A stretch of DNA of 64,000 nucleotides, from assembly GCA_003254885.1 (NCBI GenBank), contig QANT01000370.1, positions 48,232 through 112,231 of the forward strand. The letters are read 5' to 3'. The stretch comes from Purshia tridentata (Eukaryota > Streptophyta > Magnoliopsida > Rosales > Rosaceae). The notes beneath the pieces are model-generated. The model did not search any database and was not told the DNA's origin. It was given only the letters and a program-made list of their open reading frames with translations. Shown piece by piece: positions 38,601 to 51,528 of the stretch (positions are counted from its first letter, which is position 1; every line of letters starts with the position of its first letter). The position numbers were made by a program, and so were the translations under genes.

Positions 38601-41600
38601 AATAATTTCTTCAAAACTTCCTTTTGAATCATCAAGAGGAGAAAATTGTAAATACTCCATAGCAGAAAGGAAGATCTTATATTTGACATGCACACTGTTA
38701 AGAGGAAACATATTGTCGATAAAAAATAATAATAATAATAAACAACAACAACAAGAAGAACAACAATAATATGAGATTTGACGTATTGGCCAGTTCATCC
38801 ACAAGAGATTTGCAGTGTCATACATCTATGGACAAGACACATGTTTCTATGCATGTCCCACAGTCAATTGGTCACTAAAAAGAATTCACATTCAGTTGCT
38901 CAAAAAGGGGCTCAGATTTATGGAATGCATTTACTTGATAATATGGCTGAATTCTTCATATTATTGATAATGTGGTATTTTATACAAAGTACACGGTACC
39001 ATTTAAGGTAAGTATGCTAGTCAACTACAAAATACACGCCACTAACTCCTAACTAACTAAGGAAGCTATACGTTCACACGCTAACACATTTTTGTCAGAA
39101 AACATGTACATGAACTGTTACAATAAGGATTAAAATACTCCCACCTTTAGTGTTTTAATCTTGAGTATTGACTGTATAAAGATATCTAAAGGGTTGTTAA
39201 TTGTTTTGGTTACTTACCATATATAATACATATATATATATAAGAAGTTACAAATGAAATTGCATGTCCCCTCTATCCAGAAAGCAATACAAGACACCCT
39301 TGCAGAATACCTTACAATCTACAATGTGTTACAAACATAAATTATGATTCATTCTATAAATCTTGAACGCCAGACATTTTTTTTAGAAAAATTTAAAAGG
39401 GTAATAGAAGAACATATGTAGAGAAACATAACCTCATAACCCCAGTAAAGGGTCACTGTTACCTGCTGTTCAGCCTCAGTTCCATCATATGCACAAAGAG
39501 GTCAATGCAACGGTGGCGTGCAAGTTGAGAAGCATATATACCCACCAACTCCTCATGTTGATTGGAAAACAGAAACATGGCATACCTGGAATTAGGTTTG
39601 CCAACAGTTAATGATCAATAGAGCTATCCACTCAAATACATATACTATCCTTTCATCATAGTCTTAGTCTCAGAGACCATTTAAGCCAAAGAATAAGACT
39701 ATTTAAGCCACTGATCACAGATAAGATAACCACTCTCTCTGCACACTGAGCTCATTCAAGGGTCTGCAAAGCATAGATGCCTCTACATGAAAGCAAGGCA
39801 ATGTCTGACACATGTTGGAGAATAGGAAATGTGCCATATACCTAAAGAAAATATTTTTGAAGCTAATTGTAGATACTGAATGATGTATAGAGGTTTTAAA
39901 TAGAAAAAGGCGAAAGCTAATAAAAAATAGGATGATAAATTATCTAAATAGTGTCTACTTTCACAAATTTGAAGACAACAAAATTATAATGGAGCAATAA
40001 GAAGTTGACGATCAAACTGCTATTTTACTGTAATTGTCTCTGGCATGCCATTAACCTTTAGGAGTACTGTTAAGCATCCTTGTCATTCATTTCACAAAAT
40101 GGCATTTAGCTTTAGTTTGTGTACCTTATCACAAGGCATTTGAACTAGAAACATGACTAGAAACTACTTACATGTGTACAATGAGATCACCCACATTCAT
40201 AATTTTCTGTTTGAAAGCATCCTTCACTTCATCACCAAGTAAGTATCTAAGCACAAGCACCAGGTGTGCACCCAATCGAATCATTTGAGGATCTCCATGA
40301 GGCCTGACCGACCAAGCAATGCCCTTCAGTCAATCAACTGATTCTAAACAACTAGAATAACACTTCACAAGGTTTTTTTTATTGGAACATGTAAGAGTAC
40401 AATAAATTTTTTCCCAAAAATGTTTCGAACAGAGAATTCTCATAAACCATATTATGTAACATTCTAAGAAAATATACCAAAACACATAAACGTGAAAAAA
40501 TATTATTCATGATCATCCATTGAAGAATTTTCATAGTGCATTGAACAACTGATTCTTTTTCAGCATCTCAGTTAATGGAAATCTCCATTGGGCAGAAATG
40601 ACACTGGTTTGCGTAATTTAGCATTTGATCATAAAAATGTCATGACATGTTGAAAGGTCCAGGAATAAAGAATTCTCTTGTTTTGTCCTTTGACACATAT
40701 ATCTAGAACTGAGGTGAAGACAACTAACATAACATTACCTGAAGACATTTTGATCATCTTCTGAAGGAGCTATCCATGACCATATAAGGTCCAGCAGTTG
40801 TGGGATATTCCCTAACATTAGACTCATCTGTCCAAAAATGTGTTATTAGAGAGGTCGGTCAAAGAAGTACACATAAACTTGCATCTTTCCCTTGGATAAA
40901 GAGAGAAGAAATAAATTAAAATCAATCCCCAAAGGATCATTTGAATCACTCTCCTATAAAGTAACATTAGGTGCATAAACAAATAACTAATTCATTAACA
41001 CCTTGCCATTGTTTTGTTAAGAAAATAAACATATTCTGCATACAAGATTCAAGAGAAAACATACCAATTTAATATAAAAAATTCACCTTAAAATTATTTA
41101 ACTTGGAAACCCAATTCTAACTATGGCTCCGTTTGTTTTGACGAAAAAAATTTTTTTTTTTTTTTTGAGGAAAAGTTTTCCATTGTTTTTCTGCTTTTTG
41201 GCAGATTTCAAAAAAATTTTATTTTAAAGGAAACACTTCCTAACAAAAAGGAATGCTTGTGTCCTAGAAAAGAAATCCACAGGAGAAAACTTAATCAAAC
41301 AGACATTGGACAAATTTTCCAATCCAAGAAACTTTTCTGTAGAACTATTTTCCATCAAGACAATTAGAGACTAAACCTTTCTTTTATAAGAAACACAAAA
41401 TTATTAGAAAACAAAAAGCTACAAACAACACAAATAAATTATAGATTATTGTGTCCCTGAAACAACTGAAACAGCATTAAAAACTAGACTAAACTAATTT
41501 ATTTCTTTTCAAGTTACCTCAATTTGACGTTGCTGCTCCTTGCATCCCCGAGTAACATTTTCGTGGACCAATTCCCTATTTCAAACAAATAATGATTCAA

Positions 41601-44600
41601 TTCATTAAGAAACACTGCATGAAAGGAAAGCTCAAAATCAGAATTAAAATTGCATTGTAAATATACCCTGAATGAAGTTTCTGAAGTAGATCTGAAAGTT
41701 GTCTTGGTTGTTGGTTCAAAACTTGGAGTGGCCAAATTCCTGGTCTTTTTGAAGGATGAACAGCTACATCTTCATGTCCAGGACTTCCATCAATTGCATC
41801 TCCAATGCTTTTAAATTGATCTGTTCTCCCGGGTTGTAAATGGGCCAATTCCAAATCCACCTGAACGTCTAGCCATGACTTTGCCATTGCCCAGCATGCT
41901 GACTGCAAATGCATTTACTCAGATTTCAGAAAAGGCATCTAAAACTGATAGTGGTGATACAAGGAAATGAAAAGAAAAACAATATTATCATCCAAAAGTA
42001 CAACATTCCAACACATGTCAACTAGTTTAGTGCAGAAAACATAAGAATCTTTGAACCATATAAAAATGACTTTGTTTGCTTGGGAAGCACCTTTAAAGTT
42101 TTTATGTTTGGAAACCTCAGAAAGTGGAACAAGACTATTATAAAAATTTGTGTTGCATGCACAGCAGCACAAGAGTAGTAGTGAGACAGTTGATCATCTT
42201 TTTCTTTATTGTCTGCTTGACAGGGAGCTAAGAGGTCTTTTGTGTTTTACATGTTTGCAGTGAAATGGCTGATCCTAAAGTCTGTGGGTGACATTCTTGC
42301 TTGTTGGATAGTTTTCTTATCAGCTGTTGAATTATAAACGTTAGTGTTCTGGGGAAATTCTCTTGTAAACCTCTTGTGTGCTACAGTAGGGCCAATTTTT
42401 ACAGTCTTTATGAACTCTTCTATCAAAAATATGAAAAAAATATAAAATGTTGTCACTTCACTGCTAAAATTACTAAAAAAATATGAACAATTAAACAGTA
42501 TAAAACACACCATTGCCTTATATAACAGAATAAATAAGACAAAAAGAAAAACCATACTAACAATAATTTAAGCCATCATATAAAAATAGAGGAGATTTGA
42601 GGATTTTATCAGTTAGGGGGAAACAAATACCTCCCAGTCAGTGCAGATTGGAAGCATGCGCCTTAAATTGCTACATTGTGCTGCATACACAGCTGCTTCA
42701 TATTTCCCAGAGTCTTGCTCAGCAATTTTCTTCAAAATAAAGATAGAAAAGGAAAGTAACATGTTACAATATTTCAGGGGGGAAATAAAGGTTTTAACCT
42801 TGAAAGTCACCAGTGGACACAAAATAATAAAAAAGCAATAGATAATTTTATGATGCTAAGAACAGTGAGAGAACCATGGAGTCAAAAAGAAAGATGATTA
42901 TATATATGTTCACAAGACCTTCTGGTGTCAGCTGAAAAATGCGTTCAATTTTTAAAATATGAATCCAGTATTAACAATGTATGAAGTTGATATAAAAAGA
43001 CAAAAAATAATTTGGACAGATCCTTTCAACCCTACCTCAGATGCACAATAAGAAGCCCATTTCCAAAGACACCATTGGTGGCCAATGCCACTTTCTAACT
43101 CAATGGCTTGCAAAGTTCTATTCTCTCCATTTTTCACCAGAGCTTCAATTGAAGGAAATACGTCAAATCCTCCAAATGCGCACAAAGTTGCAGCTCTCCA
43201 TGGCTACCAAAATGTAAGCCTGTATTAGGAAAGCACCACTAAACATAAAATTAAGTATTAATATCATATTTCTCAGAACTTCACTTACCTGTCCTGCAGA
43301 CCGGCAAAGGTGACACGCCTCTTCCAGCCTTCCAGCTCTCAAAAGAGTCCAGACATCTTCTAAAAGAGATTCATCTTGCTTCTGTAGGGGTAAAACTGTT
43401 AATGATGTTTGAGAGGAACATACATGCATGAAAAAATAGATGCATATCACAAATATTCTAAATCTACAAAATAAAGGAAAATGAAAAGGTCACACACCTC
43501 TTTAGGTAATATTTCATCGATATGGAAAAACACAAGTCAATAACCTGAGATTTAAGTTTGAAGTAGATTTGTGTATCCTTAGCCAAAAAGGGGCCGGACT
43601 TAGGAGACACGTATTAAGTTAATTGACACGGATTTGACAATGCCTAGGCCCCTTTAATACAAAGATAATCTAGAACCAGGAAAGTCTATCATGAAAACTT
43701 ATTGGTACTGTTTTGCACCACAAAGACACACTGTATCAGTTTCAACTCTACAGCCTCTAAGATAATTTCCATAATTTTAAATGCAATTCCCATGTGACAA
43801 AACAGAAGCCTAAACATGTGCTAAATACCATTATCCTTTTAACGCAACAGCTTATATCTTGATTTTTTTTTATAATGAGAAAATATATAACGTTAGTAAT
43901 CTTCTACTTACACCTTGATATCTTTCCATTACATGTTAGTGTCTTCTTTACATGTTCACTTCATCTAATGTGAGCTTTGTACCCAAAAATCATGACAGTA
44001 AAAATAAATTATTTCTCTGATTAGTGTTTGCATATCTAATTACATATATTTATGTATACTCCAAAATATGCCAGTTAGGCCAGCACTGCTTTGAGAACTT
44101 AAGGAATGAAAGGGGCAGTCATAGAAAAAGTTGAATAGACGATATAGTTAACATGAAATGTCATTTTTATAGTAGATTTGTATTTTGAAAAGTACATAGA
44201 TTTTATATGCCAATGAAGGAACATCACCACAGGAAGAATTAAGATGAGACTGCAAAATCTAAGAAAACTTATAAGAAATTTGTAAGACAAACACATAGAA
44301 TACTTTGTCATCAGGTAGTTGATGAGCATGTTCACGTGTTGGAGCATCAAAATCCAAGTGTTTAATGGTATTCACACTGGAGGCTCCCTTCTTAAGATAG
44401 CATTGAGTGCGATACCAAATTCCAGAGCTTGGGAGACCGGCACCGACATGAGACCCTCGCACCTGCAAGAATTGACAATTATCCATGTTCAAAATTTCTT
44501 ATTTTATTTTCCAACAAAAAAAAAAAGGCACAATAAGATTTGAAAACTCACTGTCTTTGCCAAATAAGGGGCTATTACTGAACATGGTGTGAAACTACTT

Positions 44601-46951
44601 AAAAATTTGAATAAGAACAGACTGCCATACTAACCAGACAATAACACTTGTCCACAATTAAAATATTCTGTAATAAAAAATGCAGCAGTAAGTGGTAACC
44701 TTTCTTTCCAAATCAAGTGCTTTGGAGGCTAAACCTTCTAGCCATTGAACAATCCGTAGGCATGATTGTGCTGTAAGGTCCCCCGCGACAAACTGGCAAG
44801 CCTCCAAATGTGATGTTGGGGGCAACTGTCATGAGTCATTGCATTTAAATGAGAAGAAACTCCTTCATGAACTTTTAAAGTATTATAATTTAGAACAAAA
44901 AAAAACAAAGAAATAAAGAAATCGACATGTTTTTCAAATCAAACAGCTAATGAAAAGAAAAAAGCATTACCAGGATGAGCTCATTAGGGATCTCTTCAGT
45001 CCCTGCAAGACGAAGAATAAATGTCAAACTAAAAACCAGAGCTCAGAAGGGTAAGACGCATAGCAAAAACCAAACAGTAGTAACTGAAAAGGTATAAAAG
45101 CAAAAAACTTGTATTTCCACCAACTACAAGATAATTACAAGTCAAAACATAGATAAATAAACCTGTATAATAGCCATTACATTTACTTAGTTCTCTCTAG
45201 TCTCTACAACGAGTATATTCCTAGAAAATGCTAATCTGTTAGAAGAGTAAGTCATGGTGAACATGTCAATACAATAGGCAAAGATAACATATAGAAATTG
45301 TAAGATTGCTGCAACTAGAAATTGTAAGATTGCTGCAACTGAAAATTATAAGAATAGATGTATCAATGTAACACGACGTATGGGATTTTAGTATACAAAG
45401 AATTTTTATTTTTCGACACAGATGACTTTTCACATTTACAAACTTGAATTGATATAACCATTGATAGTTCAATCCTGGCTTTGGATGAACTGTGGTGGCA
45501 TGCTTAACACATGCAAGCCAGACGGAAGTGGTGTTTCCAGTGGCAGACAGGTGAGTAACGCATAAGAACAATGTTTTGGAAGATGGGCTTAAAGTGCAGT
45601 CTTCATAGATTACATGGCTGTTCATACATGCTTATATTGTAACATTTTGCAAGAGAGAAAATTTTCTGCATTAAATAAGAGAAATTACAACTCATCAAAC
45701 CCATTCATTTATTCCACTACTAGTTCATTGTCATCAGCAGATTTTTACTAGCCAATATAAAACATCTGAGGCATTCAATATACAATTCACATGGATTACA
45801 ACATCCATATTCACTACACGTGTTCGTGTGAACATGTATATCTGTGTGTTTGTGAAGGACCAGTTCTAGAATAAAAATTTAGAGGTTAGAGATAGATTAC
45901 CTTTCCCATAAAGGCACCACAGAAGGGACCAGGACGCAGCTTCATCAAGCAGGAGCCGAGCCTTCTGTCTCATCAACTTGTCCTCTACAATCCGGTGCCG
46001 TATGTTGGAACCATACCTATAAACGAAACCCAATGGCACAATTATGTACATTTGCAAAGCTAACAGCTCTTATACCAGCTTATAGATATTCTCAATAATA
46101 GGGGACATACCTAATGGACTCTGAAACATTTCGGCAGGATTCCTCAAACTTTAGTATCAGTTCAGGAAAAGACATCAGCCCTGCAAACAAAATTGACCAA
46201 ACAAAGTCAATAATTTAGACAATTAGCTTGCTCATGAGGAAACATGTATATAATTTATAGTAACAAGGAGAAGCTTAAGACCAGAAGCACTTTCCAATAA
46301 AATGGATAAAAAAAATATAGTAAATAAAAATCTAAATGTTGAGTACTATATTATGTAGGTAAGTCTAGTTCAAGCACCTTGAAGAGCAGAATCAAGTAGA
46401 GATGCAAATAAAGTAAAGGTTGTATCTCCATCATCAGCCAGCGAGTCCTCTTCATGCTTGAAAATTTTTATTGAATGGTGGACTGAATCAGCAACAACAT
46501 CCATCTCTGCGCCATCAATGGGGGACCTCCTTTTTGAGACAGAATGAAACTTTACAGGAGTTCCTTCCAAGTGACCAGCATCAATGCTTTCAACTTCTTG
46601 TTTAATATTTTCTAGAAGAAGTGCTGCATTAGTCGGGCTATGGATACTCTGCCCGTCGTACACTAGCCTGGATGCACCATATCTCGAAGCTGAATTCTCT
46701 TGGTGGGGCGATACGCTTGAATTCAAGTTCCTTTTCCTGGTATTAAATTAAAGAAACAAGTTGAAATCAAAATAGAAAAATTCCATTTACACACCAAGCA
46801 TCATCCAGGCAAAACCAAATCATGCATAAAAACAGTAAAATTCAGCTAAATTAGACGATTTGGATCCGAACCCGTATCGACGATATGTCTCTCTGTTTGT
46901 GAGGTCTTCAGGGTCGAAGTAGCTCGGAGAAGCGTCCATTTCGACGTCCAT
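35619..46951 (-). CDS. NUP107: Nuclear pore complex protein NUP107 (Nup84/Nup107 scaffold)
   Basis: Twenty-four exons join in frame to 1085 residues: 46872-46951, 46378-46736, 46111-46180, 45901-46016, 44971-45002, 44700-44825, 44304-44462, 43289-43381, 43036-43203, 42631-42729, 41667-41902, 41518-41575, 40739-40827, 40172-40303, 39463-39585, 38596-38694, 38302-38493, 37543-37717, 37264-37420, 36948-37150, 36671-36812, 36330-36490, 36102-36218 and 35619-35690. From memory Arabidopsis NUP107 has about 1077. The N-terminus (MDVEMDASPSYFDPEDLTNR) is followed by a disordered stretch and then the all-helical Nup84 domain, with landmarks such as WTLLRAGRLEEACHLCRSAG and CLWKWASYCASE. The C-terminus is HLFSQQQLQ, EFLLFEREYSISQMELQ. 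NUP107 is part of the Y-shaped outer-ring scaffold of the nuclear pore and supports mRNA export and signalling. No membrane segment is seen or expected. Intron 4 carries a plastid 16S rRNA fragment. Divergent from FLU. Confidence 0.96.
38715..38771. repeat. AAT/AAC microsatellite in NUP107 intron 15
   Basis: Imperfect run of AATAATAAT, then AACAACAAC and AAGAAGAAC triplets in the 768-bp intron between exons 15 and 16. No gene content. Confidence 0.7.
45293..45340. repeat. 24-bp tandem duplication in NUP107 intron 4
   Basis: Two exact adjacent copies of a unit starting AGAAATTGTAAGATTGCTGC, followed by a third degenerate partial copy. It lies about 125 bases left of the plastid-like fragment in the same intron. 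Confidence 0.85.
45465..45585 (+). pseudogene. Nuclear fragment of plastid 16S rRNA 5' end (NUPT) in NUP107 intron 4
   Basis: The stretch reads like the start of a plastid-type 16S rRNA: AGTTCAATCCTGGCT, then GGATGAAC, the hallmark GCATGCTTAACACATGCAAG, then GAAGTGGTGTTTCCAGTGGC, GGTGAGTAACGC and ATAAGAAC. The GTGGTGTTTCCAGTGGC part is specific to plastid/cyanobacterial 16S. Several sites where the functional rRNA has CG now read TG or CA (for example GACAGGTGAG and AACGCATAAG), the pattern left by methyl-cytosine deamination in nuclear DNA. Only about 120 bases are recognisable, so it is not functional. Orientation is opposite to the host gene. Confidence 0.85.
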
Positions 46952-48531
46952 TGGCGCCAAAAGAAGGTTGTCTTCAAAACACTAGGGACTCCGGTGGCTT
47001 CAATGTGACTAACGCTTAAACCCTAGAAGAGCTCAATGCGCGGGAAGCCCAAGTGGGGTGGAGCGTTTAAGTAAAACCTTTCGGTTTACTTCAGAGAGAC
47101 ATGGAAGAGTCAGGAAGACTGAAGTGGAAGAAGGGAAGCAAGAGTGAGGATACGACAAGTCGTAGAAGAGAACGGTATGCCGTTTGGGCTTTTCTTTCTC
47201 CCATCTCTAATGGGTATAAGTCCAACAAACTACCCAATAACACCGAGCTTTGCAAGCCCATCAGCAGTAGTAGCCTTATACAGACCATTCATGGGCCCAC
47301 TTTTCTTGATGAAGGTGGGCCTTCACCACAAATTCCACTAGCGTGTTAAGGACTGAGACCCATATTACCCATGTGTCTACTAATTAGGGATGAAAAAATT
47401 CCCCGCCTCGAAATTCCTCATAAGAACCTACCCCGATTAAGCGGGAATGGCAATACCATCTATGTCCCTGCTCTGCCCGATTACGCTACTACTAATTTCT
47501 TGGTGGTGACAACGAGGGTGATGTGAAGGTGAGAATGGGAAAAGGGGAAGTTGTTTGCTTTATGTGTTGGTCTTGTTACGAACAAGTATTTTATTTTTTA
47601 TTGAATACCCCAAATACCCTACGGTGCAAATTTGTGACGGAGGCCATATCAATAAAATAAGAGTGTTTCACATATCGGTTCAATTTTTTTTCCTCTTTTA
47701 AACTAATATTTTAATATTTTTTTATTTTTAACTAAGATTCAAAAATATTGTATATATGTTTTTTATTTAAAAAAGTTTAATATTATTCTAAAATTAATAA
47801 TATTTAAATTTTAATATTATTCTAGTATTATTATAATATTATCTTACTTTTATATTACCTTGATAGTATAATATTATCTTATTATATTATTCTAATATTC
47901 TCATATTATCATATAATTAATTGTGAGATTTAATTGTATTAAATGATCCATCCTCTCTGGTTTGAAGATTATTTCAATTATACCAACTGATCAATCGGCT
48001 CTGATTTGTCAGTTTTTATGTTATCTAAAATTTATGAACTAAACTCTAACATAATGCCTGTATTAAACTCATTATATACCTTAAGAAGGGATTAGGTAAA
48101 AAGATAGAAATTTACTCTCAAAAACTTGGAAAATAAAGCAACTCAAATATTTATATAAATGTTTAAAAAATTAACGTAGGTACAATATTGCAAGAATTAA
48201 AAGTTTGGGTTTAATATTAATACGTTGTGAAAGTTAGGAATCAATGCATTATTTGACTCAAACAATCAGAATGCAAAGAGTAATTGACGCTTGTTAAATT
48301 GTTTAAGTAATGAGGATATAATGGAGATTTCAAAGTCTACTCTTGATACAGATAGATGTCATGTAGTCTTGTAGATACCAATTCTATCCAAAACAAAATC
48401 TTTTGCCATTGTCAGAAGACCAATGGCACAAATGTCATTCCCGTTAAATTACGGGACCCTTTATTATATTATGGACAAAGATTCTACTAATATCGAACGC
48501 CCACTGGAAACACCAACGTTTATCCGAAGCA
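46952..48531. other. Divergent intergenic region NUP107 / FLU
   Basis: Holds the promoters of both genes. A block at 47650-47930 is extremely AT-rich (ATTATT/AATATT runs). A GC-richer patch at 47390-47530 (CCCCGCCTCG...CCCCGATTAAGCGGG) looks like a short decayed element. No supported gene. Confidence 0.4.
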
Positions 48532-50638
48532 ATGGCAGTGGTAGCCCGCTTCTCCTGCTTCTCCACTCATCCGAAGAACGCCGGCAGATCTCCACCGTCA
48601 GATCAAATCTCCGTCAAGTCCAATCTTCCCGGTCAGTACTCCCGTCTGTATTCAATATCTTCTATCTTCTCCATACACTCTGCTCCTTTTCGCTTTACTT
48701 CTTAGCTGACTCGAAATGCTTTGAAATTCTGAAAACAGCAAATTCAGCTAAATTAATGACCTTGAATTTTTGTTTTCGGCATTTATACTTGGGTCCATTC
48801 CTGTTTGGTTCTGCATTCTCACATTTCGATCAAAAAGTTTACCAAGTCTGATATAGGTGACGTCATAATTGAAAAGTTTGCCTTTTTCCTTTCGATTGAG
48901 TTTGGTTTCTCAGCAAACAAACAGATGTAAATGCCACCCAATTAAAGACAGCCGGTTCTTATTTTGAACTGATAAGTGATAACTGTTTTTAATATTTGAG
49001 TATACAAAGACCAGCTGACCTGCATATTGACATGAAGTGTTTTTCGTTGTTAGAACCTGGGAAGTTAGCGTATCTTCCGTTTAAAGTTGAAAAGCTTGTG
49101 TCATCATCTGGAAAATGTCAGGTATGATGGTGAGTTCCTCTATATCAGCTTTTTCTGATTTTTTTTTTTTCTTTTTTGTACATTTATTTTTGGGAGATTG
49201 AAGGCTTTCATACTTTCCACCTTGCTGCTTTATAGCTTGTGTTAAATATTTCAAAAGGCAAATGAATAAAACACCCTTTTACGAAACCAATTTGTAGATA
49301 TAATAGTGTGAGAGGAGCATAGACGTGCTGGTACTTAGTTCAAGTATCTTTATAAACCCCCCCTTCCCTGTGGGTTGATTGGCATTTGATTGGCAGATGC
49401 ATCATGATCTGATGAATTGACATGATAATTATTAAAATTTGTCTAATTCCATAAAGATCCATGTGCTCCAACTTATTATTTATGTCATTACTTTCTATAC
49501 TAATCTGCTGATCCCTAATACAATAATACTTTGTCGCCATTCTCATGTGGAAACTATCACTTCGGCAGGGAGACAGACAGTTGAGATTCCCAGCAATGGA
49601 ACTTCTTGTCGGTAATGCGTTAATGTTGACAACACCTTTGAAAGCTTTGGCAGAAACATGTGAGGCTGATAATTCTTTTTTTAGCATGCCTCTACTGCTA
49701 TCTGTAGCCCTTGTAGGGGCCACTGTGGGTGGTAAGATATTACTGGGTTATATTCAGCATTAGTTCTATTCCATAGAATTTTAGGGCTTTGATTGTGCAG
49801 ATGTTCTAATTAAATATGTTGAGTTTATTTTTTCATTGATGTCCTTATTGGATGTGTTTATTATACCCATGATGAGTAGTTTGTTGATAGTTTAGCGCTT
49901 CTATGATAGGTTTGGTTGCTCGGCAAAGGAAAGGGGAATTACAGCGAGTGAATGAACAGTTGCGTCAAATCAATGCAGCTCTAAGAAGGCAAGCTAAGAT
50001 TGAGTCATATGCGCCCAGTTTGAGTTATGCACCTATTGGTGCAAAAATACCAGAGAATGAGGTGATAGTTGATCCAAGGAAGCACGAATTGATTTCTCGA
50101 TTGAAGGCTGGGAAGAAATTTTTGAGGAATCACGAAACAGAGAAAGCGTTCAATGAGTTTATGACTGCTCTTGAGGTTGCTCAAATTGTTCAGGACCCAG
50201 TTGAGGAAAAGAAGGCTGCAAGAGGTTTAGGTTCGTGTTTTCTTTTCAATGGACAAATTCGCCCTATTTTGTTCCTTCTCTTTGTGAGCCACATTTCCTA
50301 GCTTCAGTTGGCAGTGACAGAGTCAATGATGTTCAACAGTTTGCAACTTCTTTTGTATAATTATGTTGGTTTGATACTTTGTGTTTTCAAATTATTTTTC
50401 TAATTACTTTCTTTTTAATTTGATTTGCACATCAGGAGCCACACTTCAGAGACAGGGCAAGTACCGAGAAGCCATTAAATACCATTCTTTGGTTTTGGAA
50501 ATCTCTGAGCGAGAAGGAGAGGACTCAGGAAACACAGAAGCTTATGGAGCGATTGCTGACTGTTATACTGAGCTTGGAGATCTAGAGCGTGCAGGGAAGT
50601 TCTATGACAAATATATTGCAAGGTTAGAGTCAGACTAA
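48532..50638 (+). CDS. FLU: FLU (FLUORESCENT IN BLUE LIGHT), plastid TPR regulator of chlorophyll synthesis
   Basis: Five exons join in frame: 48532-48631, 49015-49121, 49569-49731, 49910-50230 and 50436-50638, giving 297 residues. The first about 70 residues (MAVVARFSCFSTHPKNAGRS at the start) resemble a plastid transit peptide and are poorly conserved. A hydrophobic segment follows (SMPLLLSVALVGATVGG, about 108-124), then a basic coiled coil (RKGELQRVNEQLRQINAALR) and C-terminal TPR repeats (RGLGATLQRQGKYREAI, then YGAIADCYTELGDLERAGKF). FLU binds glutamyl-tRNA reductase through its TPRs at plastid membranes and shuts down 5-aminolevulinate synthesis in the dark, preventing protochlorophyllide build-up. 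The first two exons are the least certain part: exon 2 uses a CCAG acceptor chosen because the alternative frame hits a stop. Convergent with the UBP1-type gene, as I recall for FLU and UBP1C in Arabidopsis. Confidence 0.92.
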
Positions 50639-51528
50639 ACAGTTTCACCACCCAACAGTTTCTCTATCAATGACAATTTTATGGAATATTACGAGAGGGT
50701 GTGGGCGATTAGCCACCAACACTAGCCTGCGGATCATTTTATTTCGTTTTCATGTTAGAAATCGTTTGGTGCAGATTGCCTTTGTGATCAATTTTACGAC
50801 CTTGTCACCATCACTCTAGTATCTAGAAAAATATGAATTTTGTACGTATTTTTAAGTAGACGAAGAAAAGACAATCTAAGATGATCAATATATCTAAGTT
50901 GCTCCATTGATTGTTACTCATTTGGCTCCTATTAATGAAAGCATGCGGTTGTCTCCAATGTTTCAACTTTCAAGCACCCATGGCAAGGAGAGCTTTTACG
51001 ATCAGGTTTAAGCGCACACATTCGTAAACCATCTTCATTTGTACAAGAGCAAGTGCATGTAAATATGACAATAATTGAAAAATATTTGTTAATCTTAAAA
51101 GGTTCCGAAACAAATGGCACATTGCTTGCAGGCTACCAATAAATCAGTTATAAATCCGTGGGCAAAAGCACAAATCAAAAATTGCCCTCAGCTATTTCTC
51201 TAAACAACTGAAAGGCAGGTGGGTATTACACTCGAGTGGTAGCTAAAATGGTAGTAAACAAAAGTAAATAAATAAAACAAAATGTGAAAAAGCCAACTCC
51301 CTCTAATAATAATCACCACTCAACATAACAAAGTAGAAAACAGGAGATCATACATGTTACACATATCCATACAAAGCAAGCATATAACTTAAGGGGGGAA
51401 AAACAACCTCACCACTTAAGTGGGGAAAAACAATAAAAAGCTTCCTAAGGGAATGTTTATAACTCAGATAACACCTGCGTAGTGCAGGAATATATGTAGT
51501 TTGTACCATGTAACAGAACTCTTATGTA
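50639..51528. other. Convergent 3' interval FLU / UBP1
   Basis: About 0.9 kb between two convergent stops, probably both 3'UTRs. No repeat or gene recognised. Confidence 0.45.

Noticed and set aside
42200-42560. Small open frame in a NUP107 intron with a hydrophobic N-terminus
   Set aside because: Composition follows AT-rich intron DNA; no start context, splice support or family likeness.
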